Under the pieces are notes generated by a model that ran no database searches, was not told the origin of the DNA, and saw nothing but the letters and a program-made list of their open reading frames with translations. This document shows, piece after piece, positions 6,712 through 16,554 of a DNA stretch of 64,000 nucleotides. Origin of the DNA: Methanoregula sp. UBA247 (GTDB taxonomy: Archaea > Halobacteriota > Methanomicrobia > Methanomicrobiales > Methanospirillaceae). How positions within the stretch are numbered: the stretch's first letter is position 1; every line of letters begins with the position of its first letter. Location: positions 95,874-159,873 of the forward strand of contig DADR01000018.1 of the NCBI GenBank assembly GCA_002495055.1. The letters run 5' to 3'. A program made the translations under genes and the position numbers.

Positions 6712-8307
6712 ATGGGTGCTCGTTCAACTAACATTAAAACGGAGATTTCAGCTATAAAAGTAAATCAATGGCTTCAATCATGGAATGATGTACGTTATGA
6801 TATTGAATTTAAAAGTAAACCTCTTCCGTATTTTTATCTGTTTTCTATACCGGCCGTTCAATTAAAAGCATTATCTGGAATTTATCGAAGGTCGATAAGT
6901 GATGGAGCTTCCCGAATTGATGATATCGGAATACAGAGAAGGCATAATCCGGAGCGTTCGAAAGCAATCCGTGAATATGTAAAATATGGATCACCGTACT
7001 CGGAATTGAATAAATCACAAAAAAATTCAGAGAGTTTCAACGATCTTAAAATGCCAGGGTGGTTACCTACAGCTATTGTTGTGAATATCATAAAACCGAA
7101 TGAGCGAAGGAGGAAACAATTTTTACGTCCGGATGATGCTATTTCAATAGAAGAACAAGGGGATTCGAACGTGAAAATTCGAATGCCTAAAAATTTTAAT
7201 GACCTCGGGTGGACTCCTCAAGAATTACGACCGATAGAAGTAATTGATGGTCAACATCGTTTATGGGCTTTTGAGAGTGATTTAGAAGATAATCAATACG
7301 AATTACCAGTAGTAGCGTTCTATGGATTAGATCGGAGTTGGCAAGCCTATATTTTTTGGATGATTAATATAAAACCAAAACGAATAAATAAAAGCCTTGC
7401 ATTTGACCTTTACCCACTACTCCGAACAGAAAAATGGCTCGCCGAAGATGAAGGAATATCAGTTTATTACGAAACTAGAGCACAAGAATTAACTGAATCA
7501 TTATGGTCGTATCAAAAAAGTCCATGGTATCATAGAATTGATATGTTAGGAGACTCTGGTAAGAAAGGAATTCTTTCCCAAGCCGGATGGATTCGATCGT
7601 TAATTGAGACTTTTATTAAGAATTCAAAAGGTAAACGGAAGGAAATTGGAGGATTGTACGGATCAAATATTGACAATAATGATGTTTTACCTTGGGATAG
7701 AGTACAACAAGCTGCATTTATTATTTTTCTAGGTCAAAAATTAGAAGAAAAAATCGCCTCCTCAAGATATCCTTGGGCCGAATCAATACGATCTCTTGAG
7801 GATGAAAAAATCAATGAAGAAATTGAATTGGATCATGCATTTACTAGTAAATATTCGCTCTTGAATATTGATATTGGAAACAGAGCATTTCTTGGGATAA
7901 CGAATGATATCTTTTCTGTAAAATCATCTGACCTTGATTTAGCATCATGGGTAGATGATGAAAATGATGAGGTAATTAACACTGATGATGAAATAGATCC
8001 TGATAGCCCCACCGAAGAACGTAATTTGGATAGGACTATTACCAGTTTAGAAAAACACAAAAAAATTATTGGATTTGTCGATGAATTTACGACACAATTA
8101 GCAAAATATGACTGGAGAACTGCGGCAACACCCAATCTTGATCCTAAACAAATTCTTTTAAAAAGTTCATTTCGTGGCGGCCCCGGTTATAAGTCCATGA
8201 GAAAAGACCTTTTATTGCATCTCATCACTCAACCAGGTTCAGTAGGGGAAGGAGCAAAAAAAGTCAATTCGATTACGGAAGAATTCCCCCATCTCGAGGA
8301 TGCTTAA
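6712..8307 (+). CDS. DGQHR-domain protein, divergent from the nuclease operon
   Basis: A 531-aa protein carrying the DGQHR signature at residues 179-183 (EVIDGQHRLWAFE). This marks the DndB/DGQHR superfamily, whose members are linked to DNA phosphorothioation and other defence islands. It is much longer than the DndB at 20040-21176 (378 aa) and differs from it outside the motif. Residues 410-440 are an acidic linker (VDDENDEVINTDDEIDPD). The C-terminal about 100 residues look like a separate domain. The stop overlaps the next ATG (TAATG), so the two genes are translationally coupled. A weak TATA-like TTTATCAT lies about 28 bases upstream. Role unknown; nucleic acid sensing or regulation are the usual guesses for this superfamily. 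Confidence 0.7.
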   Translation: MGARSTNIKTEISAIKVNQWLQSWNDVRYDIEFKSKPLPYFYLFSIPAVQLKALSGIYRRSISDGASRIDDIGIQRRHNPERSKAIREYVKYGSPYSELNKSQKNSESFNDLKMPGWLPTAIVVNIIKPNERRRKQFLRPDDAISIEEQGDSNVKIRMPKNFNDLGWTPQELRPIEVIDGQHRLWAFESDLEDNQYELPVVAFYGLDRSWQAYIFWMINIKPKRINKSLAFDLYPLLRTEKWLAEDEGISVYYETRAQELTESLWSYQKSPWYHRIDMLGDSGKKGILSQAGWIRSLIETFIKNSKGKRKEIGGLYGSNIDNNDVLPWDRVQQAAFIIFLGQKLEEKIASSRYPWAESIRSLEDEKINEEIELDHAFTSKYSLLNIDIGNRAFLGITNDIFSVKSSDLDLASWVDDENDEVINTDDEIDPDSPTEERNLDRTITSLEKHKKIIGFVDEFTTQLAKYDWRTAATPNLDPKQILLKSSFRGGPGYKSMRKDLLLHLITQPGSVGEGAKKVNSITEEFPHLEDA

Positions 8308-9668
8308 TGCCCAGGAAGAAGCCTACATTATCTCCAATAGACATTGGTTTTATTTCGTCACCATCTATTAACCGTATTGAGAGGATCTTTTTCGATCTAA
8401 ATAAAAATTTTATTAATAATTCTTGGATAGCACCGAATAATCGTTACAAAACTAATTGTGTGACACAAATTTTTAATGATGTTAAATACGGTCATCTGAA
8501 CAAACGCGATCTTGGAGAATACATTGTTGCATCAACTCCTACACACTGTCTTGATGGATGGAGTTATCTAGGTCGTGCAATAGAATGTCATAATCGAGGA
8601 GATATATCTAATGCAAAACATTTAGGATATTATGCAGAATTAAGAGCTGCCATGTCCATTTTAGCGTCTCAAGGAATAGGAATTTTTGATAAGCAACATT
8701 TTATTATTGATCCAAATGGCGAGGCACAACAATTATCTTCATCACACGGTACTCATACGATGGTTTGGCTTGTTTTACAAGAGTGGGCAAAACATCAACC
8801 TTCTAAGGACCTATTAACAAAAGTCGTTCAACCATTAAGCATTCCATTAGATCAATGGTTAGTGTTCTTTATGGGTTCTAGTTCAACAGCCCAGGATATT
8901 GCAAATAAAATGTTTACTTCGTGGGGTTTAGATCTTTCAAAGATTAATACCGATCAGTATACTAGGAATGAAGCATCCTATCGACCTAATAGAATCTCAA
9001 ATTTTCAACCCCAAAATTTCGTTCAAGATTTGAGATTTTTACACGAATTTTGGGACTTGTTTGAATATGGGGGGAAAACAGGCTTTTCAAAATTAGATCT
9101 AAACTTATTGCGACTTTTTCTTCATGCTTGGATCGCAGCGAAAACAAATATAGAGGATTTTTATCAAGATCCTACAATTAGTGCTGACTTTGAATTAAGA
9201 GTTAGTTACATGTTAAGTAAAATGGGATTTGATTCGAGTCAAGAAGTAAGGTATAAAAAATTTTTAGTTAATCGTAATTTCCAATATCCATTAGTAATCA
9301 CGGAATCCAGTAAAGATAGTCCTTCGAATTCATTTAATCAACATATCGAATTATTATCTCGAGCAAGTCTTTTACTCCGAATTGCATCCGGAGCAAATCA
9401 AAATTTATTTATTAATTCTAAATTTTCAAAAAACGATGTTCAATATTGGTGGGAACCTTTAGGTGTCGAAAGAGGATTATGGGCATCAAATAATAATCCA
9501 ACAAATTTTAGCGGATTATGGGATGATATCGAGGGCGCGTTAATAGATACAAAACCCTATTTTGATGATAATTCACTGAGATTGTATGACTGTCAAAAAA
9601 ATCACGGTTTTTCTATTGCAAAACTCGGGGAATGTGAAAGAATAGCTCTTTGGGGATTTGGAATTTAA
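8307..9668 (+). CDS. unknown 453-aa protein coupled to the DGQHR gene
   Basis: I do not recognise a named family. The most conserved-looking block is residues 90-155: LGYYAELRAAMSILASQGIG, then DKQHFII and SSSHGTHTMVWLVLQEWAK. It contains several His, Glu and Arg residues that could be catalytic. The remainder is mostly alpha-helical with aromatic residues and no membrane segment or signal. It starts inside the previous stop codon (TAATG) and ends 41 bases before the convergent gene at 9710. The 1-base coupling to a DGQHR protein suggests that the two act as one unit. The A+T-rich codon use matches the island. Confidence 0.6.
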   Translation: MPRKKPTLSPIDIGFISSPSINRIERIFFDLNKNFINNSWIAPNNRYKTNCVTQIFNDVKYGHLNKRDLGEYIVASTPTHCLDGWSYLGRAIECHNRGDISNAKHLGYYAELRAAMSILASQGIGIFDKQHFIIDPNGEAQQLSSSHGTHTMVWLVLQEWAKHQPSKDLLTKVVQPLSIPLDQWLVFFMGSSSTAQDIANKMFTSWGLDLSKINTDQYTRNEASYRPNRISNFQPQNFVQDLRFLHEFWDLFEYGGKTGFSKLDLNLLRLFLHAWIAAKTNIEDFYQDPTISADFELRVSYMLSKMGFDSSQEVRYKKFLVNRNFQYPLVITESSKDSPSNSFNQHIELLSRASLLLRIASGANQNLFINSKFSKNDVQYWWEPLGVERGLWASNNNPTNFSGLWDDIEGALIDTKPYFDDNSLRLYDCQKNHGFSIAKLGECERIALWGFGI

Positions 9669-9709
9669 GCGGAAAAATCGAGTATTGAATATTTTCGTTT
9701 TAAATCGAA

Positions 9710-10657
9710 TTATTCTTTTTTCCAATGCGATTCGATATACGTATGTGATTCTTTCATACTCATTGGTTGAGAAGAGGTACCGGCTCTGATAAAAAATTCT
9801 TCAGTATTATTTCTTCTAACATAAACTGGTTTATCACTCGGTGTAATTGTGATAATACATATTTCTTTTTCATCGACAAAATCAAACTGAATCTTAATGA
9901 ATTGATGAAATTCTTTACCAAGATAATTATTTATTACATCTTGTAATTTCAAAGAAAATCCATCTTTATTTTGTTTTTTTCCAAGTGTTTTATAATCATT
10001 TTCAAGACCGAGAGTATTTCCTTCATCGTCAATACCGATAAATAATTTTCCGCCCCTAGAATTTAAAAAAGCAGAGACACTTTTTGCAATAACGAATTCT
10101 AATTCTTTGGTGACCTGGTTTAATTTATAATCCCATCGTAATGAGGATTTAAATTCAGTGCTGTCATTTTCTCCTTTTAATATGATGTCTTTCCACGCAT
10201 AGAGGATTAGATTGGTTTGAGTATTCTCCTCTAAAATTAATTGTTTGTATTGTGAGATTTCATTTTTTGCAATTAAATCTAATTTTTTCATCGGGTCCCC
10301 GACACTAGGTCCAAATACATTGTCATAAAGGATTTTGATTCCTCCATTTGCATATTCTTCTGCATTTTTCAGTAGTTCTTTATCATCAGCAAGACATAGG
10401 AGTGAATTAGTTTGAGCGATCACAAATGATTTTATTAACCATTCTTCATTTTCTTTTAAGAAAGCAGCCTGAAACAAATCATGTTGTTGCTTAATAGTAA
10501 TTCGGGCTTTATTTTGATAACCAATTAGCATTGCCGCTAAAAAGATTGACCATTTTTTTTGTTCGAAGAAGGGGGAGTTCTTCTTTTTTTGTAGATCTTC
10601 ATAATCATTAAGATTGGGTTTTTCGATATGAACAATTAAATTTTGAGGGAATGTCAT
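9710..10657 (-). CDS. AlbA_2 (Schlafen-like) domain protein, last gene of the dnd-linked block
   Basis: A 315-aa protein. The N-terminal 165 residues are helical and unassigned. Residues about 165-310 form an AlbA_2/Schlafen-type domain: EFKSSLRWD, then SAFLNSRGGKLFIGIDDEGN and FFIRAGTSSQPMS. AlbA_2 domains bind nucleic acid, and in Schlafen-like proteins may cut RNA. The gene starts 9 bases after the SMC-like ATPase gene and ends the same-strand run that begins with dndB. By position it is the fourth gene after dndA, as in the dndCDEA-pbeABCD order I recall; the exact Pbe correspondence is not certain. Confidence 0.75.
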   Translation of the reverse strand: MTFPQNLIVHIEKPNLNDYEDLQKKKNSPFFEQKKWSIFLAAMLIGYQNKARITIKQQHDLFQAAFLKENEEWLIKSFVIAQTNSLLCLADDKELLKNAEEYANGGIKILYDNVFGPSVGDPMKKLDLIAKNEISQYKQLILEENTQTNLILYAWKDIILKGENDSTEFKSSLRWDYKLNQVTKELEFVIAKSVSAFLNSRGGKLFIGIDDEGNTLGLENDYKTLGKKQNKDGFSLKLQDVINNYLGKEFHQFIKIQFDFVDEKEICIITITPSDKPVYVRRNNTEEFFIRAGTSSQPMSMKESHTYIESHWKKE

Positions 10658-10666
10658 TAAACCACC

Positions 10667-12658
10667 TCAATTTTCTTGAATTGCTGTTTTACCTTCATAA
10701 CCATCATAGATTAAAGTAAATTCTTTTCCGATTCTATGGATCATAGCCTTTTTTACATTTTCCGTATATTCTTGGTCTGTACACAATAAGGTTAATTGAG
10801 AGTTTTCAAGATATTTTGGTAAAAATTTTGCGATATTCTCCTTGGGTTTTCCTGATATTCTTCCAAGAGGTGTATCGATTAATACAGGAGTTTCAAATCC
10901 GGAAACACTACTTAGTGCTGCCATAAACGATAATGCCAGAGTCTGACCTTCACCAGAGGATAAATAATCCACAAAATCTCTTTCTGCGCTTCCAATAACA
11001 CTTACTTCATATTTATCATTAATTGTTAAATTTTTAAAAGCATCTTTATCTTTTTTCCAGTGAAATTGGAAAAAATACTCCTTGGTTTTTCTCTCGACTT
11101 GATCCCTCACTTTCTCAGTTACACTATCTTTTAATTTCCTCAAAATCTCTAGAGAATGATTGCATAAAGCTATTTTGTTTCTTACTTCTGACATTTTTTT
11201 ATCTTTTCTTAATTCTTGTTCCAATTCTTTCTTTTTTGCATCTAATTGTTTTGTAAATTGAATTATTTCAGATTCTTGGAATCCAAGTGATCTATTCTCG
11301 TCATTGATGACACTTTCAAACATTTGAATTCTTTTTTCGATATTTACTATTTCTTCTATTGGAATGCCCGATATTGTTTTTGAAATTTCCTTTAAACGTT
11401 CGTCGAATTTGCTATATTCTGATTTTAATATAGAAATTTCTTTTTCAATTTCGATTCTCATATCTTCAAATTGCAATCCTTTCTTGATCAAAGATTCAAT
11501 TTTGTAATATCCTTCTGTTGCCTCTTCGGAAATTTTCGAAGTAGCAGGCAAATTTCTTAAAAACTCTTCGACCGAATTTCGATTTATACTTCCTTCACTT
11601 AAGGGTGTTCCACATACACATGTCTTGTTCCTTAATAGATCAGATAAAAATTTTTCACCAACATTAACCGGAATTGGAATGGTTTTGGACGTCTTTTTTT
11701 CAAACTCAATTAAATTTAATGCCTTTTTTACCAGAGAGAGACTTATAGCAAAAATAAAATTGGACGAAAATTCCTCAACTTTTTTCTTCTCTTGTGTTTC
11801 GATTGATTTTTGAATTCTTTCAAGGGATGCTTTTAATTGCATTCGTTCAAATGCTAATGCTTCTACATCTTTATGACCAAAATCTCGGAGTTTACTTTCC
11901 AAATCAAATTTATTCAGATCAGCTTCTTCAATATTTGATTTAATTTTACTAATTTCTCCTTTCTTTTTATCCAGATTAATATTTAATTTATCAATATTCC
12001 TCGAAATTTCATTCACTTGGGTAGACTGTCCCTGTATTTTTTTTCTTAGTTCATCTTCCTTTGATTCAAGATGTGATATTGTCCTATCAAGCAATTCTAT
12101 TTGACAAACACTGGTAATTGCCTCGTGTACTCGACGTTGATAACCAGGATAAAAAAATTTATCTAATTTTTCACCATCAAAAAAGAAGAAATTACGGATA
12201 CTTTCTGGGACTATTTCATCTCTTAATATATTAAATTCGGTCATTTTATTACAATTATTACCTTCATTTGTTTCCCAATTTCCATTGACATTTGAAGATG
12301 CAGACCATCCTTCAGAGGAAATCAGTGGCTTTTTCGGTGATCCATCAATAACACAATATCTCTCAAAAATATATTCAGGTATTGAATCACCAAAAATTAG
12401 TTTTACTCTAACTTTTACAGATTTTTTTTCTTCAAATTCTTTAATATTCGCGATAGATTCTGTAGATCCCTTTGTAGTTCTTAGACCTGGTTCATCGCCA
12501 AAAAGGCACCAATTAATCGCATTTAAGATATTTGTTTTTCCAGAACCCATGTCTCCAAGAATGACATTGACATTTTTTTCATTATTATTTGACAAACTGA
12601 TTGTTTGAATACCACGGAATTGTCGATAATTTTCAAGATCAAAGTGTAATAACTTCAA
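10667..12658 (-). CDS. SMC/Rad50-like ATPase of the dnd-linked block
   Basis: A 663-aa protein with an N-terminal P-loop (GDMGSGKTN, residues 35-43), a long coiled coil (about 190-560) interrupted near residue 345 by a small Cys hook (CVCGTPL), the ABC signature-like SSGEGQ near residue 575, and a Walker B-type VLIDTPLGRISG near residue 605. The last motif is almost the same as in DndD of this island (IIDTPLGRLDS), so the two belong to one ATPase branch. Such proteins clamp and translocate along DNA. It overlaps the small gene upstream by 4 bases. Likely part of the effector that uses the phosphorothioate mark; that role is inferred from context. Confidence 0.8.
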   Translation of the reverse strand: MKLLHFDLENYRQFRGIQTISLSNNNEKNVNVILGDMGSGKTNILNAINWCLFGDEPGLRTTKGSTESIANIKEFEEKKSVKVRVKLIFGDSIPEYIFERYCVIDGSPKKPLISSEGWSASSNVNGNWETNEGNNCNKMTEFNILRDEIVPESIRNFFFFDGEKLDKFFYPGYQRRVHEAITSVCQIELLDRTISHLESKEDELRKKIQGQSTQVNEISRNIDKLNINLDKKKGEISKIKSNIEEADLNKFDLESKLRDFGHKDVEALAFERMQLKASLERIQKSIETQEKKKVEEFSSNFIFAISLSLVKKALNLIEFEKKTSKTIPIPVNVGEKFLSDLLRNKTCVCGTPLSEGSINRNSVEEFLRNLPATSKISEEATEGYYKIESLIKKGLQFEDMRIEIEKEISILKSEYSKFDERLKEISKTISGIPIEEIVNIEKRIQMFESVINDENRSLGFQESEIIQFTKQLDAKKKELEQELRKDKKMSEVRNKIALCNHSLEILRKLKDSVTEKVRDQVERKTKEYFFQFHWKKDKDAFKNLTINDKYEVSVIGSAERDFVDYLSSGEGQTLALSFMAALSSVSGFETPVLIDTPLGRISGKPKENIAKFLPKYLENSQLTLLCTDQEYTENVKKAMIHRIGKEFTLIYDGYEGKTAIQEN

Positions 12659-12843
12659 GTTGCATCTCTTTTTTTACTATATTTATCAACAGTTTTATCA
12701 TAAAATTCGGAATAGCCTCGAACTCGTTCTTGATTCATATGGTTCCGTTCATAGGTAAGCAATTCTAAAACAAAATCTTTAGTTTGGTCATCATTATTTA
12801 TTTTTTTTAATTCATCCCAAATCAACGGATTAATTTTTGGCAT
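12655..12843 (-). CDS. small protein between helicase and ATPase genes
   Basis: A 62-aa charged protein, MPKINPLIWDELKKINNDDQ onwards, helix-rich and without Cys. The ATG at 12843 is preferred over the one at 12861 because GGAG lies 7 bases before it, inside the last codons of the helicase gene; translation is therefore coupled. It overlaps the ATPase gene by 4 bases. Its fixed place between the two large enzymes suggests an adaptor subunit. No family is assigned with certainty. Confidence 0.65.
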   Translation of the reverse strand: MPKINPLIWDELKKINNDDQTKDFVLELLTYERNHMNQERVRGYSEFYDKTVDKYSKKRDAT

Positions 12844-12844
12844 T

Positions 12845-14887
12845 CTATGCTCCGTATACATCTAATTGAATTAAATAAGGATAAATCTTATTGATCGCTT
12901 CAATACGATTTAAAGCGGTTTTCGCAAATTCTTCATATCTTATTAACTCTTTTTTCAAGATTTTACGTTCTAATTCAAATAAAGAGGGATCATGATATTT
13001 AGATATTTTAGGAATAACTATAAAATCGTGAATTATAGCTTCGTTTTTTCCTGGAAATGGTCTCAAAATTCTTCCTCTTCTTTGAATATATTGACGAGGA
13101 TTTCCAGAACTTGCCAAGATTATTGCTATTTTCGTGGCAGGGACATCAACACCTTCATCGAGGCAATTCATGGCAACTAGATAAGAATAAGTCCCTGATT
13201 CGAAAAGATTAAGTATTTTTACTCTCTCTTTTGCATTCTCATGCGCTGTAAATCTATGATTTAATATTCCCTTCTCATTTAAAATTCCTTGAATACGATC
13301 AATTTGTTGTGGAGAACAATAAACTAAACAATGGGATTCATCTTTGTATTTAGTCAAGAGATCGATAAAAACTGCATATTTATTTACAGCGTTTTTAACC
13401 AGATTCTGTCGAATAAATAATAATTGTTCTAAAAATATATCGACTTCACCTTGATTAATTGCATATTTATTCGCAATTCTTTTTGATAGACTGAGATATT
13501 CTTCTAACTCGTGTTTTGTAAATTCAATGAAATGGGGGTGATATTCATATGGAGATAAATAGCCTGAATGAATTGCAGCCTCAAGATCAAATTCAAAAAT
13601 AGTCTTTCCAAAATATTCCTTAATTAAATTTGTACCTTCATCATCAAACCATCGAGTTGGAGTTGCACTCAGCCCCAATCTAAAATTGTAATTGTTCAGC
13701 AATCCCTTTTGTCTTTCTTTGGATCCTAGATAATGCATTTCATCTCCTATAAGAAACAAATTCCCATTTATTTTTGAAATTGCCTCGATAAAATACTCTG
13801 AACAAAAAATATCATTGGTCATCAATAATATGATATTGTCAGTGTATCCAAGATTAAAATCCAAAACCGAATTTGAAACGATCTCCCTCCATTTTCTGCC
13901 ATGGACAATTTTTCCTGTAAGTCCGAACTTTAAAATATTGTTTTTCCACTGGTCAATCAAATGAATAAATGGACAAGTAATCACAATGACAGTTCTCTTC
14001 TCTTCAGAAATGACTTTTTTTATACATCCTAAGGCAGTAAACGTCTTTCCTGTCCCAGTTGCCATCTCAAAAATTCCTTTTTTATTATTATCTAGCCATA
14101 ATTTAATTGCATTTTTTTGATAATCGCGTAGAAAAATTGGCTTATGAGTTTTTTTGGTATCCCATTTTTCCAATCTCAAATCACTGATATTTTCAGGAGC
14201 AATTTGTACTAATTTTTTTTCAATTGCCTCTGGAATATCGATCACCTTAACGCCAATTGAGTTATTTTCCCAAAAATTGTAAAATCTTTCAATATCTTGT
14301 TTTACATATTGATTTAATTGTGAATCCCAATTCCAAAATACTTTAAATTCTTCAATATTTCCGCTCCAACCACTGTATGTTTCATTAATTGATCCGCTAA
14401 ATGTTACGATATTTCCAACATCATCCTTAAAAATACCTACTTTTTGATGAAAAATACCTTGAAAATCTTCGTTTTTGGCTTTAATGGAATCAAAAATTTG
14501 AGGTATTGCTATCTTAATTTCTAATCGATTATTTGCTATCATCCAACCAAGAGCGAAGATATGATCACGGATGAATTTATTTTCAAAAGTTGAGAGATCC
14601 TTTAAAATTTCTTCTTCAAAATATTTTTCTGGGTTTTGTTTTGATTCGATTATTATTTCTAAGTCTTTCCTACTAATGACGGGAGAAATTATTAATTTCA
14701 TTGTACCTTTTTTGTTAATTAACCCCAAAATCCCTCGTGCAGCTAGCGCAAAACTTGAGGATGAAAAATATCCCGACAATCGTAAATATTCAATTGATTC
14801 CTCTAACACTGGAATATAAAAGTCATTTAAAATATCATCTGATTCGGAAGAATACGAGATTTTAAATCCAATTTCCTTCAAACTCAT
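12845..14887 (-). CDS. PLD-nuclease / SF2 helicase fusion
   Basis: A 680-aa protein. Residues 10-210 are a phospholipase D-like domain with HQK at 147-149 followed by FSGSINET (163-170), as in helicase-fused PLD nucleases. Residues 250-680 are a superfamily 2 helicase: Q-like LRDYQKNAI, Walker A ATGTGKT (276-282), DEMH box (382-385, in place of DEAH), SATP (407-410), and motif VI QRRGRILRP. Expected activity: ATP-driven DNA remodelling with possible strand cutting. It starts 86 bases after dndA, the only gap of note in the run, so a second promoter is possible. It is the first of four genes after dndA and fits the role of the main effector. Confidence 0.85.
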   Translation of the reverse strand: MSLKEIGFKISYSSESDDILNDFYIPVLEESIEYLRLSGYFSSSSFALAARGILGLINKKGTMKLIISPVISRKDLEIIIESKQNPEKYFEEEILKDLSTFENKFIRDHIFALGWMIANNRLEIKIAIPQIFDSIKAKNEDFQGIFHQKVGIFKDDVGNIVTFSGSINETYSGWSGNIEEFKVFWNWDSQLNQYVKQDIERFYNFWENNSIGVKVIDIPEAIEKKLVQIAPENISDLRLEKWDTKKTHKPIFLRDYQKNAIKLWLDNNKKGIFEMATGTGKTFTALGCIKKVISEEKRTVIVITCPFIHLIDQWKNNILKFGLTGKIVHGRKWREIVSNSVLDFNLGYTDNIILLMTNDIFCSEYFIEAISKINGNLFLIGDEMHYLGSKERQKGLLNNYNFRLGLSATPTRWFDDEGTNLIKEYFGKTIFEFDLEAAIHSGYLSPYEYHPHFIEFTKHELEEYLSLSKRIANKYAINQGEVDIFLEQLLFIRQNLVKNAVNKYAVFIDLLTKYKDESHCLVYCSPQQIDRIQGILNEKGILNHRFTAHENAKERVKILNLFESGTYSYLVAMNCLDEGVDVPATKIAIILASSGNPRQYIQRRGRILRPFPGKNEAIIHDFIVIPKISKYHDPSLFELERKILKKELIRYEEFAKTALNRIEAINKIYPYLIQLDVYGA

Positions 14888-14972
14888 TTTTTCCCGCTAT
14901 ATATGAAGATAGTTTACATCCAATAAAAAATAGTTCATTGATTTTGTTAATTATTAAATTTCATTTCAAGTT

Positions 14973-16148
14973 TCAATTTTTCGAATAAATCAATTGATTG
15001 AGATTTTGGATTGCCGATTCTACTCTATCTATTGTGTATTCTATTTCGTTAATTAAATTAAATCTCCCCAATCCAAATCTAACTGCTGTGTGGGATTGTT
15101 CAACAGTTCGTCCAATTGCAAGTAGAACATGCGATGGCTCGACGCTTGTTGTAGTGCAGGCCGATCCAGCAGAAATCGCGATGTCATTTTTTAGCGAATA
15201 AATCAGCGCTTTGCTTTCAATACCAGGAAAAATTACATTTAAATTATGAGCAAGTCGCTGTGATGGATGACCATTTAATTCTACACCATTCATCGAAGCT
15301 TGAAAAGATTTGAACATCAATGATGTCCATTTCCTGAATACCTTCTCCTCCGTTTTCATTTCTTTTTCTGCGATTGCCAGTGCTTGCCCTAATCCCACGA
15401 TTCCGGGCACGTTCAATGTGCCAGATCGCAATCCTTTCTCTTGACCCCCACCAAAAATTATCGGAGTAAGTTTGACTTTGGGATTTTTTCGTCGAACATA
15501 CAGTCCGCCAATTCCTTTTGGACCATAAATTTTGTGCCCAGAAAAGGAGAGAAGATCAATATTCATGCCTTCTACATCCAGGGGAATATGTCCGACTGCC
15601 TGTGCCGCATCAGTGTGGAAAATCACATTATGTTTGTGGGCAATTTTACCAATTTCCTTTATAGGTGCGATTGTCCCAATCTCATTATTTGCAGCCATTA
15701 TGCTGATGAGCACGGTTTTTTCTGTAATTGCAGATTCTAGTTTTTCGAGATCGATTAAACCGAATTTATCAACGGGAAGAAAGGTTATATCTTTCCCTTT
15801 TTTTTGAAGATGTTTGCAAGTATCAAGCACTGCCTTATGTTCCGTTACACAAGAGATGATATGATCTCCTTTTTCGAAGTATTGTTCCGCGACACCTAGA
15901 ATCGCAATGTTATCAGATTCTGTTGCTCCACTAGTAAAAAAAATCTCATCTGGATTTGCTTTGAGAATATGAGCAGATTGCTCGCGAGCCACTTTTACTG
16001 CATCAGCTGCAACAGTGCCGTAACTGTGATCGATACTTCCGGCATTACCGAAGGTTTCTGAAAAAAATGGGAGCATCTTTTCAAGTACGCGAGGATCAAC
16101 GGGTGTTGTCGCGTGAGAATCCATATAGATTGGGTGTTTAATGTCCAC
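14973..16148 (-). CDS. dndA: cysteine desulfurase, sulfur donor of phosphorothioation
   Basis: A 391-aa pyridoxal-phosphate enzyme of the IscS/NifS class. The cofactor lysine is K206 (SFSGHKIYGPKG), HTDAAQ at 178-183 holds the cofactor ring, and the catalytic cysteine is C331 (SAGSACTTTSVEPSH). It strips sulfur from cysteine and passes it on as a persulfide, here most likely to DndC. The start is a GTG at 16148 with a near-perfect AGAGGAG site 7 bases upstream, inside the dndE gene (11-base overlap). A desulfurase as the last gene of the dnd set is the order known from archaea, where it is called dndA. General Fe-S supply is an alternative role. Confidence 0.9.
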   Translation of the reverse strand: MDIKHPIYMDSHATTPVDPRVLEKMLPFFSETFGNAGSIDHSYGTVAADAVKVAREQSAHILKANPDEIFFTSGATESDNIAILGVAEQYFEKGDHIISCVTEHKAVLDTCKHLQKKGKDITFLPVDKFGLIDLEKLESAITEKTVLISIMAANNEIGTIAPIKEIGKIAHKHNVIFHTDAAQAVGHIPLDVEGMNIDLLSFSGHKIYGPKGIGGLYVRRKNPKVKLTPIIFGGGQEKGLRSGTLNVPGIVGLGQALAIAEKEMKTEEKVFRKWTSLMFKSFQASMNGVELNGHPSQRLAHNLNVIFPGIESKALIYSLKNDIAISAGSACTTTSVEPSHVLLAIGRTVEQSHTAVRFGLGRFNLINEIEYTIDRVESAIQNLNQLIYSKN

Positions 16149-16554
16149 GACTTCTCTCCTCTGGTTGAATGCTCGATTTAATTCCTTGAGAACCGTGGGT
16201 AATTAAGGAATGAAGATCCCCCAATCCTTTAATTCGAGAGAACATTCCCATAACCCCACGATTTAGATGAGCTCGTAATTGATCGTAGAGATCTTTTTCA
16301 GGATCTAATCCATCGTTAATACACCTTTCTTTAATAAGAGCTATGAAGAAAGTATCCCATTCCCCTGTTAAAGTGAATCTGTTCATTTCTTGTCCTTTTT
16401 CATCGTATTCTTCAGGGTTTGGGATGGTCAGATCATTGAGCGAATAGCATATAGCAATTCTAGATAAGATATTGGGTGTCAACCCTGTTCGTCCTTTCAG
16501 CTGATTCAACCGAATAGTCGCATTTACACTGATACGAACTCGTGTAAACGTCAT
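16138..16554 (-). CDS. dndE: DNA sulfur modification protein DndE
   Basis: A 138-aa basic protein at the expected place between dndD and dndA. Residues 8-50 (ISVNATIRLNQLKGRTGLTP onwards) match the start of DndE proteins, which have a ribbon-helix-helix-like fold and bind nicked DNA. The tail (HLNRGVMGMFSRIKGLGDL) is basic and helical. It overlaps dndD by 4 bases and dndA by 11. Assignment rests on position plus the N-terminal pattern. Confidence 0.85.
   Translation of the reverse strand: MTFTRVRISVNATIRLNQLKGRTGLTPNILSRIAICYSLNDLTIPNPEEYDEKGQEMNRFTLTGEWDTFFIALIKERCINDGLDPEKDLYDQLRAHLNRGVMGMFSRIKGLGDLHSLITHGSQGIKSSIQPEERSRGH

Noticed and set aside
14888..14972. a second promoter between dndA and the helicase gene
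   Set aside because: TATA-like pieces exist (CATATATAG) but stand too close to the ATG; not firm enough for a feature.
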